A stretch of 64,000 nt of DNA from NCBI RefSeq assembly GCF_947172395.1, contig NC_069110.1:5332001-5396000 (forward strand), written 5' to 3'. Made by a program: the position numbers and the translations under genes. Shown here in pieces: positions 33,347-43,222 of this stretch. The notes beneath the pieces were generated by a model. It saw only the letters and a list, made by a program, of their open reading frames with translations, made no database searches and had not been told where the DNA came from. Numbering within the stretch: the first letter of the stretch is position 1; every line of letters starts with the position of its first letter. This stretch comes from Bicyclus anynana. Taxonomy: Eukaryota; Arthropoda; Insecta; Lepidoptera; Nymphalidae.

Positions 33347-36300
33347 AATGATGATGATAATGATGATGATGATATTATAAATGCGAAAGTAAGTCTGATA
33401 TGTCTGTCTGTTACCTTTTCGTTTTCACGACTAAACGGCTGATTTATACTGTGATAAATGGGACCCTGAAGCAGCACATAAGCTTATTTTTGTCCCTAAA
33501 ATAGAAAGAGAAGGGGGTGAATTAGGGGTTGAAAGTTGTAAAAAATTTGCATAAATCATGAAAAATATTTTTTTTTTAATTCTACATGTAAAAGGGGTAA
33601 TTTATCTATTCATGGGCTGACTTGTATTTCTGATTCGCTAACGCATAGTTTATACCATCGCCCACTCTGAGCCTTCTTATGATGCCCACAGTTAGCAACC
33701 ATAGTTGACCTAATAACTAACTATATAATGTTTAATCTTTAATCTTTTCTTAGACGAGTACATAAAGATAGGGGCGGGGCGCCCTTGCTAGTGTGTTTTT
33801 GTTCTTCTAGGAACTACGAAAAACAGACTAGGAACGACTTACCTACCTACTGATATTGTTTTATGTATCCGTGAATAGGAATTTTCTATTGCACATAGCC
33901 TAGCGTCAAGTAAGTTGTCAAGATCGAGTATTAAAAATAATTATTAGGCACTTTGGTATTTTCCAGGAAAGCTGTTCCGATTGACGTAGATCTTCTCTCA
34001 ATATCTAGTGGTAAGTAATTTACTACATAAATAACTGTACTTATTTTGTAAGTAATTTATGATATTAGTAAGTAAATTTTACGAGAAATATAAAAGTGTC
34101 ACTATGGACGACAAAAGTATCTTTAAAGAAGAAAGTAGGTATCGACGAGACGAGGTTTGTGTGTGCGACTTTGTTGCAGCAGCTGCGACAATCGCGCCGC
34201 GTCGAGCGACTCAGCCGCACGCTGCGACCCACGCATATATATCGTACTCAGGGCCGGACCGTCCATACGGCGAACGGAGCGGTCGCTCCAGGCGCCAAAT
34301 CCTAGGGGGCGCCGAAATGGTAAAGACAAGATCGAAAATAAAATTTATTTCTTTTCGATCGTCTATATTTAAAGCGACGTGCGCGAATTTACTTCTAATA
34401 GAGGCGTCTTTCTTTACCTATGGTGCAGGGAGTGCGTTGATTTTAACCCGGGTATATACAGGTAGTAGATGGCGCTAGGGTGATGATTGCACCCGGGCGC
34501 TACGTGAGCTAGAGTCTTTACCTGTAGTGCATGGGGTGCGTTACACCCGGGTGCCGCGATCTCAGGGGCGCCCAAGCGCCACTCGCCGCGCGGGTTCTAT
34601 AGGTACTAGGGGGCGCTAGGGTGATGATTGCACCCGGGCACTACGTGATCGAGAGACGGTATTGTGCCTGATTTTCAATTGGCTTGAGTATGGTCAAAAT
34701 CTTCGCGTTCCATAAGTTCGTAGCCTAAGTAAACCAGGAAACTACAAAGCTATAATTTTTTAGTTAATTTATTTTTCAACTTTATTTAGAGCTCAATACA
34801 CTTATTTTGTTGGCCTGGAAACATTTCTATACCAGCTATTTTTTTTCTTTAAACTCTTAGAAAATGCATAGACCACTTTCATAAAAATTTTGAACTCGAT
34901 AAGTGGTTTTTCTAGCTTCGGAAATAGATAAAAGTCTGATGGAGACGAGACTAGATCATATGAATATGGTGGTGAGGTAAGAATTCTAAATTATACTGAT
35001 GAATTTCTGCTATGCTTTTAACAAACGTTTCACACGTTTGTTAAAAGCATAGCAGAAACTCGCAAAATACACTGATGAAACAAAACTTTTCTTCTCAATG
35101 ATCATGGCTATTTTTTTTTTAATTTGTCCTCTGAAACATCGCAGCAGATTTCACTATTAAGCAGAGTTTATATTTACGCCTTTTTTTAGTAATCCACCGT
35201 AATTACATCCCGCGAATCTCAAAAAACTAAGGCCATTACTTTTGCAACACGCAAAACCGCTTCTGCCTTTTTGGAACATTGGATCCTGGTCGTGTCCACT
35301 TTTTAGACTGTACTTTTGTTTCTGTAGTTAAAGTAATATACTCAGGTTTTAACCATGGTCACAAAACATACAAAAAAGTATCTGCCTCAAACAACTCCAA
35401 GCAGTTGCGAAAATTCGTCAGTCGATCGCGTATTTGTTCAACTCAAAGAAGCCAAGGCGATTATGTGATGTTTGCCTTCTGTTCAGATGCCAATAGTGTC
35501 AGCTATCTTCCTAAAAGTCAATCTATCTATCTATCTATCTTCTATACTATAATAAAAGAGTAGAAATCGAGTGTCTGTACTTTGCCAAAATTTAACTAAA
35601 ATCAAGTTAGGGCAATTAGAAATGAGCAATTGAATACGCAAAACATTTTTTTTAATTATCTTGTCTGTCTGTCCTTCTGTCTGTATGTTCTATTCTCTGG
35701 TTCTACTGGACGGATTTCACAAATAGATTAAGCATAGTCCAGGGCAACATATAGGCTTTGTTTCATTAAGATCGGATATACAGCAAAAAACGCGCGGCCT
35801 TTGGCCGCGAACTTTATTCTACACCGGCCTTCGGCCGGGAGCTTGTAATAGGGCTTCCGACTGTGACTATGGCTGGGCATTTTACCCAAGCGCAAAAAAC
35901 GCGCGGCCTTCGGCCGCAAACTTTATTGTGAACCGGCCTTCGGCTGGGGGTTTGTAATAGGGCTTCTGACTGTGACTATGGCTGGGCATTTTACCCAGGC
36001 GCAAAAAACGCGGGGCCTTCGGCCGGGGGTTTGTAATAGGGCTTCCGACTGTGATTATGGCTGGGCTTTTACCTAAGCGCAAAAAACGCGCGGCCTTCGG
36101 CCGCGCACTTTATAATGTACTGCTATATCATATAAAAGTTTTGATTAAATTAAAAGCGAAACATAACATCGTATGTGCTATCTTGTGATCAGTTTGAAGG
36201 CGGTACCAAGTTAGTGCTGTGTTAATTAAAGCCGTATCTGAAAGAAGTGTCTGAAAATCCAGTTAAAATCTTTATGATTTAAACGGCTTGAATCGAATCG

Positions 36301-39300
36301 AAATCGAACGGTCGAATTGAGAAACCTCCTCCTTTTTTTGAAGTCGGTTAAAAATGTATGACATTCCGATATACGTTAGGCTACGAACTTTTCAAACGTC
36401 CCTAGTATATAAAGTTAGGAGCAAACAGGAAAGGCGCCATAATTGGATCTCGCTCCATTCTAAAATTTACCTCGGTCCGGCGCTGCTGGCAATACACCAT
36501 CGCCATCGCGATAGTACACTATGATGGGCTAACGTGTAGAAGGAGGGCGTAGTGGCGTTTAATGGTTTATGGCGCGTGCGATGTTATACGGATAGCCGCT
36601 GGGATGGCGTCGTTGTATGTATATGTGTTTTCATTTTTTAATTTAAATAATATTAGTTAAGCAGTTCGTCTCCTATAAATGGACTCGTCAACACCTTGTA
36701 ATTATGAGAAATACTCCCGAGCACCCTGTATAAAATAAAATAAATAAATAAATATACTTAAACAATACACATCACTATCTAGCCCCAAAGTAAGCAGAGT
36801 AGCTTGTGTTATGGGTACTAAGATAGTTGATATTATAACATTCATATACATTTATATACTACATATTTATGTATTTATACATTATTATACATATTTATGT
36901 ATTTATACATTATATAAATACTTATATAATGTATAAATACACACAGACACTGGAAAACACCCATGCTCATCACACAAATATTTTCCAGTTGTGGGAATCG
37001 AACCCACGACCGTGGATGCAGAAAGCAGGGTCACTACCCACTGCGCCACGCGGCCGTCAATAAAAACGCCAAAACAAATTAAAATACAAACGGTAGGTAC
37101 ATTTTTAACCTATATAACATTGCAATTAGATAGCTAATGATCCCTACTATCAGCCTTCAAGGGATTCCCAAGGGCCTGTATTGTATAATCGATACTGGAG
37201 TCAAAAAATAAATATTTTTTCTTTTTTTGTCGTATGTCTGTCTGTTTGTCCGTGTTTTTGTTGACCGGGCATTACGCTGAAACTACTGCATGAATTCAAA
37301 TGAAACTTGGCATGATTTGAGACCATAATACGAACTAGGTTATACGATAATTTTTGTTGCGAAAGTAAAATCAGAAGGGGGTGAAATCCTCTTTAAGAAA
37401 GTATGTATGAAAAGCCCTTCGTATTTCAAGTTTCATTTGTAATAATAATAATGGGTATTCATACTGCCAGAAAAATACTAAGAACAATGTAATTCAAGAT
37501 TTTTCAAAACTCTACCCAGAAAGGGCTAAAAATAGGTTGATTTTTTTTAATTTAAATCATCTAATTTCTATGAGTTATATTTGTGTAAAATGACTGCGGA
37601 CGGACGGACGGACAGACATAAACTACGGGTGCCTTGTGGACTACGGAACCTTGAAAAGTCTATTTCACCAATCGTTTTGGAGTTATTTATTTTAATTTAG
37701 CCCCTTCTTTTGAATCTTAAATTGTTTATAACATTTGCTATTCGTGTGTGTAAAACTGTAGCTACAGTTCTTAGTTTTACCTACTCTTGGACTAACAATG
37801 GCACCTATTATTAAAATACATTAGATCTAGCTCAGGCAGATCAAAATTAACGAAAACCAATGAAGTCGGCACGTGACTCTAATAAGTTATTCAAAAAAGA
37901 TTTTCTTTAAAAAATACAAAACGCAGTCGCAGTCCCACTTCGTTCAAAGATACGGTACACACACCGTTAAACCACAACAGAGACACAACCTGGGGCCCAA
38001 GCCAGATGTGCTCTCGTTGTGAAAGAGAAATACCAATGACAATATTGAAACAAACACTTACGTTACATGTACTAATGGACTTCAACGTCCTTTGAATTGT
38101 AAGTGTCTGGAAAATAGCGTACTACTTCTGCGCAAGTATCTTTGTAGATTTGTCGTATATATACTGTAACATCAAAAACACATCATTAGCGCGATGTAGA
38201 ACTCTTACAAAGATACATTTTAATTTTCAACTCCATCTATGTCTGTATGTAGTAAATCTCATAATTTGAAATATCTCGATAGATGTCTCGATAAGTGACG
38301 TCATTCCAGACTTACGAGTACGAGTACCTGCTCACATATCTATGCTGCTCACTATACTGCTTTATGCGACATCTAGAGGGTATACTCAGTAACACTTTAG
38401 CTGTGTTTTTACAGGCTTCTGCTAGATGGCAGTATTAACTTGTCACAAATTACCGCTAGATGGCAATAGCAGTTTGTTAAAATGTAAAACTCATTTGCTA
38501 TTTGCATGCTTTGATAAAATATTATAATTCAACCGACTTCAAAAACATCTAAACTAAAAAGCGAAAAATAACATCAAACTAAGTTCTATATGTCATATTA
38601 TGTTCTAACTGATGATCAGTTTGAACAAGGTAGAAAGTTCTTGTCGACACAAATTGACCAAGCCCAAACACAAGGTAACTGTTGTAAACCGTCATAGAGT
38701 TCCCTCGTGTGTGTTTCGGCTCCATCATCAGATCGACTCCAGACCTTCATTATGTTGTAGTGTTTTAAAGTGGTTAGATAATGGAAATATTATAAAACGT
38801 TATAATTGCCCTTACGATTGTTGAAATTTCTCCTAGATTTCTCCAGAATCCTTTCATCAGATCCTGAAATGGTGACCATCTCGGGACCATCTCGGGAGTC
38901 TACCCTTTCAAACAAAAAAGAATTATTCAAATCGGTCCAGGCGTCTTCGAGTAATCAGGTAACATACATACAAAAAAAAATATACAGTCGAATTGAGAAC
39001 CTTCTCATTTTTTCCAAGTCGGTTAATAAGTGGAATTATGTTGGTAGGTATACGTTTGACAAAAACAACTAATAGCTAAGAATATGACTAACAGTGGCGT
39101 AACGTGTCTTGGATGGGCTTTGTATCTAATAAGTTGGGGGGCCCAAATGAAGGGTAAAGATTTTTCACTAATGAACAAAAATGCACGCATATAATAAACT
39201 CGCGGACGCCCACAGCTTCGTCCACGTGGAATTTAGTTATTCACAAATCCCGCGGGAAGCATGGATTTTTCCGGGATGAAAAGTAGCCTATGTGTTAATC

Positions 39301-40618
39301 CAGAGTAAAATCTACTTCTATTCCAAATTCAGCAAAATAGCTTCAGTAGCTGCAGCACAAAGGAGATACTCCATCATCTCTTATTTTATCCCCATGGGGG
39401 TTGAATTTATCAAAATCCTTTTTAAGCAAACGTCTTCATCATAGTAGCTCCAATCTTTTATTTCAGTTCAATCAGTCGAAAATCTAAGAAGATTTATACT
39501 TGCATCCCCTATTTTATCACCTTAGAGGTAGAATTTATCAAAATCCTTTCTTAGGGAATGCCTACGTCATAGAAGCTTTATGCATGCAAAGTCTCAGCCC
39601 TGTCGGTTTAAAATTGACAAATTTTAATACAAACTTTCACCCCCTATTTTATTCCCTTGGGGGTAGAATTTATCAAAATCCTTTCTTATGGGATGCCTAC
39701 GTCATAACATCTACCCGCATGCCAAATTTCAACCTGATCCGTCCAGTAGTTTCGGCTGTGCGTCGATAATCCTTATGTCAATCAGTCAGTCAGTCAGTCA
39801 GTCACCTTTGAGTTGTTTAAATTTAGATATGACAGTGACTTAACCTATGTAGGATGTTTTCAACTTTTGGGCACACACTTAACCAGGGAAGGATAGAAAT
39901 TGTGGGTTACCTACATTTTACTAATTTTTGCTTTCACATGTAGTCCGGGGCAGGGGAGCAGTCGCCCCAGGCGCCAGTCAAATCGTAGAGGGCGCTTAAA
40001 TGGTAAAGAATGTTAGTCACTCCAGAGAATGTTGATCACTCCAAAGTATGGTCGAGATCTTCACATTCCATACTTACTTTGCACTCACAATTGGTATAAA
40101 TATAAATTATTAGGAGCCAACAGGAGAGGCGCCATATTTGGATCTCGCTCCATTCTAAAGTTTACTTCGGGCCGGCGCTGATCGTACTGTCTTAGTTTAC
40201 GTGTGAAGCGAGCGGACGTGTTAGTGGGCGGGCAACGTGCGTGCGTTGCGCGACTCACACGTGCGTATTGTGTTGCAGCAGCTGCGACAATCGCGCCACG
40301 TCGAGCGGCTCAGGCGCACGCTGCGACGCGCGCTCATATCTCTTACTATCCTAGTATACGTCAGTACTAAATGTGTTTACAGAAGGATGTAGCGGGTGGA
40401 GCGAGGAGACGTGCGAGTGGGCGGGTGACGTGCGTGCGTTGCGCGACTCGCACGTGCGACTTGTGTTGCAGCAGCTGCGACAACTGCGCGACGTCGAGCG
40501 ACTCAGGCGCACGCTGCGACGCGCGCACTGCGTGTTTCCGCACTCGTATAACGAGTCACACCTCGGTACCTGTGTTGCCCAATTTACTTGCACAAAAACT
40601 GTACAATCAGATTCTTAA
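29050..40618 (+). CDS. Unrecognised gene, last six exons
   Basis: Proposed exons 29050-29156, 30135-30201, 31067-31271, 32726-32937, 33967-34010 and 40383-40618 (TAA 40616-40618). Every junction has GT-AG sites and matching phases (1, 2, 0, 2, 1), and the frame stays open for 289 residues, which is hard to get by chance. I do not recognise the product. The first part is Ser/Pro/Arg-rich and looks disordered (SETKNTSSRDAESKPASRPQ, ERTQRPRSSPNL, QSQPQPAGARAKPLN-like), with a basic helix-like stretch (SKRIVRHVMRAVLRRVDI). The end has EGCSGWSEETCEWAGDVRAL and a likely amphipathic helix (VLQQLRQLRDVERLRRTLRR). Start and upstream exons were not found. The donor at 31272 is a choice: it restores phase 0 with the next exon. 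An AATAAA follows 46 bases after the stop. It converges with Tudor-SN. Exon 1 is the least certain. Confidence 0.6.
29902..29929 (-). repeat. Short (TTAGG)n array, insect telomere-type
   Basis: Five perfect CCTAA units plus CCT, which is the complement of the TTAGG telomeric unit of most insects. It lies inside intron 1 of the unrecognised gene beside transposon-like sequence, not at a chromosome end. Confidence 0.85.
30315..30460 (+). mobile_element. SINE family 2, tail fragment
   Basis: It has TTAATTCTCTGCGTGTATGA, AGTCTGCCAATCCGCATGGG and AGCAGTGAGCCGAATATGGG, and is truncated at its 5' end. It lies in intron 2 of the unrecognised gene. Confidence 0.8.
30555..30872 (+). mobile_element. 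RTE-like LINE 3' part
   Basis: It encodes MLPVMTYGSETWSLT, LKVTQRAIERFIL, RADGRRVLKVLEWRPRTGNR and SVGQPLNR in sequence, then the nucleotide 3' terminal block to CAACGGTGGACGTCTACCG. It is internally deleted relative to other copies. Confidence 0.85.
31996..32290 (+). mobile_element. SINE family 1, longest uninterrupted copy
   Basis: It shows the whole element: head TGGCGCAGTGGTATGCG, body GATTGAGGCTTTCTTGATTG, then GGCAAAGACGCACCGCCGAG, CCGAAAAGGGTGTGGATTTT, and the tail TTGTAGTCAAGGGACTTTTC. It is useful as the reference for the truncated copies at 5401, 15981 and 41080. Confidence 0.85.
33040..33183 (+). mobile_element. RTE-like LINE 3' fragment carrying the GAT tail
   Basis: It reads AGCGCAGTGTTGGTCAATCC, GAGCCGCTGGATGCTGGCGG and CAGCAGTGGACGTCTTATCG, then runs straight into the long (GAT)n array, the family's normal simple-repeat tail grown long. 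Confidence 0.85.
33184..33374 (+). repeat. (GAT)n microsatellite, about 190 bases
   Basis: GATGAT repeats with five or six isolated GATAAT interruptions. All long ORFs over it (poly-Asp, poly-Ser, poly-Met) are translations of this simple repeat and are not genes. Confidence 0.97.
34150..34245 (+). pseudogene. Decayed copy of the unknown gene's last exon, distal copy
   Basis: GTGTGCGACTTTGTTGCAGC then AGCTGCGACAATCGCGCCGC and GTCGAGCGACTCAGCCGCAC closely match 40455-40525 in the live last exon. It lies 140 bases after the penultimate exon (33967-34010). Only the helix-coding part remains; the sequence then passes into repetitive DNA. The reading frame over the homologous part is still open, so use as a real alternative exon cannot be excluded. 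Confidence 0.55.
35004..35058. repeat. Perfect 25-bp inverted repeat with 5-base loop
   Basis: The left arm (35004-35028) starts TTTCTGCTATGCTTTTAACA and the right arm (35034-35058) is its exact reverse complement around TTCAC. It lies in the long last intron of the unknown gene. Such perfection suggests a recent foldback event or strand-switch, rather than a conserved microRNA. Confidence 0.85.
35782..36115. repeat. Tandem GC-rich repeat, about 110-base period
   Basis: Units start near 35782, 35892, 36001 and 36078 with GCAAAAAACGCGCGGCCTTC, followed by CCGGCCTTCGGCCGGG and GGCTTCCGACTGTGACTATG. The third unit is about 33 bases shorter. Each unit contains one or two GGCC-palindromic hairpins. 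Reverse ORFs over it are repeat artefacts. Confidence 0.85.
36860..37057 (-). mobile_element. tRNA-derived SINE, family 4
   Basis: On the minus strand the head is GGCCGCGTGGCGCAGTGGGT followed by a B-box-like GGGTTCGATTCCCACA. The body then has ATATTTGTGTGATGAGCATG and an AT-rich TATTTATACATT tail. Lack of a foldable tRNA acceptor stem and the attached body mark a SINE. Confidence 0.75.
37205..37445. repeat. Interspersed repeat of the CTGTCTGTTTGTCCG type
   Basis: GTCTGTCTGTTTGTCCGTGT and TGACCGGGCATTACGCTGAA resemble 18130-18190, and the following segment mentions GAAACTTGGCATGA-type sequence seen near 23395. It is a decayed copy in the last intron of the unknown gene. Confidence 0.6.
39195..39780 (+). 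repeat. Interspersed repeat with internal near-duplication
   Basis: It begins CATATAATAAACTCGCGGACGC-like sequence and includes GTGTTAATCCAGAGTAAAAT, found also at 61570-61590. Two internal blocks (around 39505-39560 and 39640-39700) share TAGAATTTATCAAAATCCTT. It ends in a (CAGT)n run at 39779-39805. Confidence 0.65.
40205..40350 (+). pseudogene. Upstream decayed duplicate of the unknown gene's last exon
   Basis: It aligns without gaps to about 40400-40530 of the live exon (shared GTGCGTGCGTTGCGCGACTC, GTGTTGCAGCAGCTGCGACA, CTCAGGCGCACGCTGCGACG). In the homologous frame a Cys-Glu pair has become Cys-stop (TGT TAG), so it would truncate the protein. It lies only about 50 bases before the live exon's acceptor. 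It is a tandem exon duplication now dead. Confidence 0.8.
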
Positions 40619-40663
40619 TACCCAACAGACTTGAAGAACTACTTAAGTCATTCAGCTTCATAA

Positions 40664-40669
40664 AATAAA
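40664..40669 (+). promoter_or_regulatory. Candidate poly(A) signal of the unknown gene
   Basis: AATAAA 46 bases after the TAA at 40616-40618, consistent with a short 3' untranslated region. It supports 40383-40618 as a true terminal exon. Confidence 0.55.
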
Positions 40670-40699
40670 ATACATATGTAAAAATAACCGTTTTGTTTT

Positions 40700-43222
40700 T
40701 TCATTCAGCATGTTGTTGATATTTTTGGTTTATTCCCCCCCGTGGTGGTGGTAAAAATATAATAGTGTAATAGCATAGTTCACAAAATCTATTTCGATCA
40801 AAACTTTTTCTCCATCTCCTAGAATTATGCTTGAATCTATTTAGATCAAAACTTCTTCTCCATCTCCTAGAATTATGCTTGATGTGTCAGGTCAGTTTTT
40901 GAAAAAAACTGAAGGGATGCTCGCAGAAAATATAAAAATTTTTGAACAATTAACTAAAATAAAAAACGGGGTTTGGTTTTTTACTAATATCTCAAACACT
41001 TTTAACCCTACAGTGGTCGCGTGGATTACATGTAATAGCGGATCTCGTACCATAATAATGTAATTTTTTTTTTATTTCTTTAAAAGTTAGCCCTTGACTA
41101 CAATCTCACCTATAGGTAAGTGATAATGCAATCTAAGATGGAAGCGCGGTAACTTGTTAAGATTAGTATGAAAACCCACACCCCTATCGGTTTCTACACG
41201 ATATCGCACCGGAACGCTAAATCGCTAAATAAAATGTCGTCAAAGGTACATAAATAAAAAATGGCAACAAGAATCCTAAATATTTTATTTCATATGAGTT
41301 ATTTTAACAATTCTTGCACCCTGTGGTACTCTTATGACAAACAAACATTAATTGTAAAAACTTAAAACTCCTGAAGGAAAGGTAAGGCGTATAAAAACAA
41401 TCATTCGTAAGTACGAAATAAAAACATGAAGTACAACTGTAAAAATAAAAATAAAACGTAAAAAAGTCCCTCTTACTCTCATTTCATTATTTCTTACTCT
41501 TAATACATTTTTCATGTGAATGAATAACACAAATACATTTTGCGGAGTAAGAAGAACACTCGAAATTATTATAAAATCAGTTAAAACACGCTTACCAAAT
41601 ATTTCATTATTATATTATGCATTTTATATATAATGCATTTCAATAACAGAAATACAAAATGTTCAACAATGTGCAAGAGAGATCTATAACAACATGTAGA
41701 CATTCAAAGCAAGTTAATCTTTCACCACATATTTAAGTGAATAAATGTTAAATATGACGTCATTCTGTGTAATCGCTTATATTATTATGTAAATAAATAG
41801 TCATGAAACATTTTGCCTATTTTATATCTTTCGGTACATGTATACCATTTTACAAATAAAATATAGACAAATCGAATTGTCATCTCTATTATATAAGTCT
41901 ATGTATATTTCACTATTTTTATATTATAATAATAATTTTGTTTACCTTAGCGAAATATAAAAATATGTAGACACATCTAAAGTGGTTATTGTAATAGAGG
42001 TACGAACAACTGGCCAAACAGTTGGCACTTGATCGATTGTGATACAATTTGTGGCATATCTAGTGTATATTATGCAATCAGACACCAATATAATAATACC
42101 TATACGATAGCACAAGGTTTTTCAACGTGGGGTGACAAGATTTACGTAATGGTAAATCTTGTTGGCTTGACAACTGATACCAAGTCAGAATTAAGGTTAA
42201 AATTGTCCAAAATTACTCCTAACATTGAATTCATTTGCGACAAGAAACAAGCACACCCATAACATTAATATTACATAGACATTTATTTTGGTATTTTATG
42301 TGCTACCTTTTATTCAAGTAAACACCTTATTTTCTTCAACAGTAAAATTTAATCTTTAAGGGGGGGTTCCATTAGATAGTAAAGCGGTCGCTGTCACTTG
42401 GAAATTTTAACAAGGGTTCAAGGGGTTTTTTTTGGATGTGCTATCGGATAGTACATCCAAAAAGAACACTAGTCCTGAGTAATTAATTCACCTCATATAA
42501 TCCATTATTACCACCTACATAGGTATTCACTAACATTAATTACAATTATTAGATGGCTCCTACGTTTATATTGTTGTTTAAAAAACATAGCCACCTATGA
42601 ACAGATACAATCATTGTTTCATACTAGAGTCTACAACACAGCCAGAGAATAATACAGACTGTATTGTAGGACAAATTTATTCTTATATTCTTATATAATA
42701 TATATTATCTATTTAAATATTAGTAATATGTAATAGAAATGCATATTATATATCATGTTTTGTAAAGACAGAAATGGATTTGTTTTTTTTTTTTGGAAGG
42801 CAATCCGAAATGTAAACTAAATAAGTAATCGTAAAGTAGCCTGACAAAAAAGAGTAAAAATTAACAGAGGCGCCACTATCGCCAATATGGCAACACGAAT
42901 ACGTAAAACGTAAATGTCACCATAACATAACCATCAAAGCCGACAGAATAATTACTTTTGACAAGTGGTATAGTGTTGCAACAGAGAAAAAAGTTAGTTC
43001 CGTTTCTACACTTCTCCGCCAAGCTGTAACACACATATATTAAAAACGTTTGAATCTTCAGTCATAGGTTACATAGGTTACAAGGTACATATGCCTGCTC
43101 GCTGTTCACAAGAAGTCGTACAACACAGTGTATATAATGATTTCGACGTGGGGCGCGGTGCACGTCGCACAGTGGAGCTTGTGCGACGGCGAAGCAGTGG
43201 CATCGTACCAGGGGAGTTGGCG
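40700..43222. other. Convergent intergenic region and Tudor-SN 3' flank
   Basis: It lies between two convergent genes. It contains a near-duplicate 50-base block (40795-40835 and 40836-40875, ATCTATTT...CTTGA), a SINE family 1 tail on the minus strand (41080-41235), and long AT-rich sequence. On the minus strand the first AATAAA downstream of the Tudor-SN stop is the complement of TTTATT at 42676-42681, about 540 bases past the stop. An open frame at 42029-42262 has no supporting features. Confidence 0.5.
41080..41235 (-). mobile_element. SINE family 1, tail fragment
   Basis: The minus strand reads TAGCGATTTAGCGTTCCGGT, then CCGATAGGGGTGTGGGTTTT, TTACCGCGCTTCCATCTTAG and TGTAGTCAAGGGCTAACTTT, matching the 3' half of 31996-32290. 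Confidence 0.8.

Noticed and set aside
33068..33477. Long Asp-rich, Ser-rich and Met-rich open frames
   Set aside because: All are translations of the (GAT)n microsatellite that extends an RTE-like LINE tail.
34059..34478. 139-codon open frame near the penultimate exon of the unknown gene
   Set aside because: It runs across a decayed exon copy and repeat DNA in a frame different from the homologous one.
35004..35058. microRNA precursor
   Set aside because: The stem is perfectly paired and only 25 bases with a 5-base loop, unlike insect pre-miRNAs with about 22-base duplexes plus flanking stem; kept only as a hairpin of unknown origin.
35782..36115. CRISPR-like array
   Set aside because: The 110-base units are contiguous tandem repeats without unique spacers, in a eukaryotic intron.
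36975..37057. Possible tRNA gene on the minus strand
   Set aside because: Same reasoning: pol III-like boxes are followed by a SINE body and AT-rich tail.
42029..42262. 77-codon open frame downstream of Tudor-SN
   Set aside because: It has no splice context, no recognisable motif and lies in the probable 3' flank; ORFs of this size are expected by chance.
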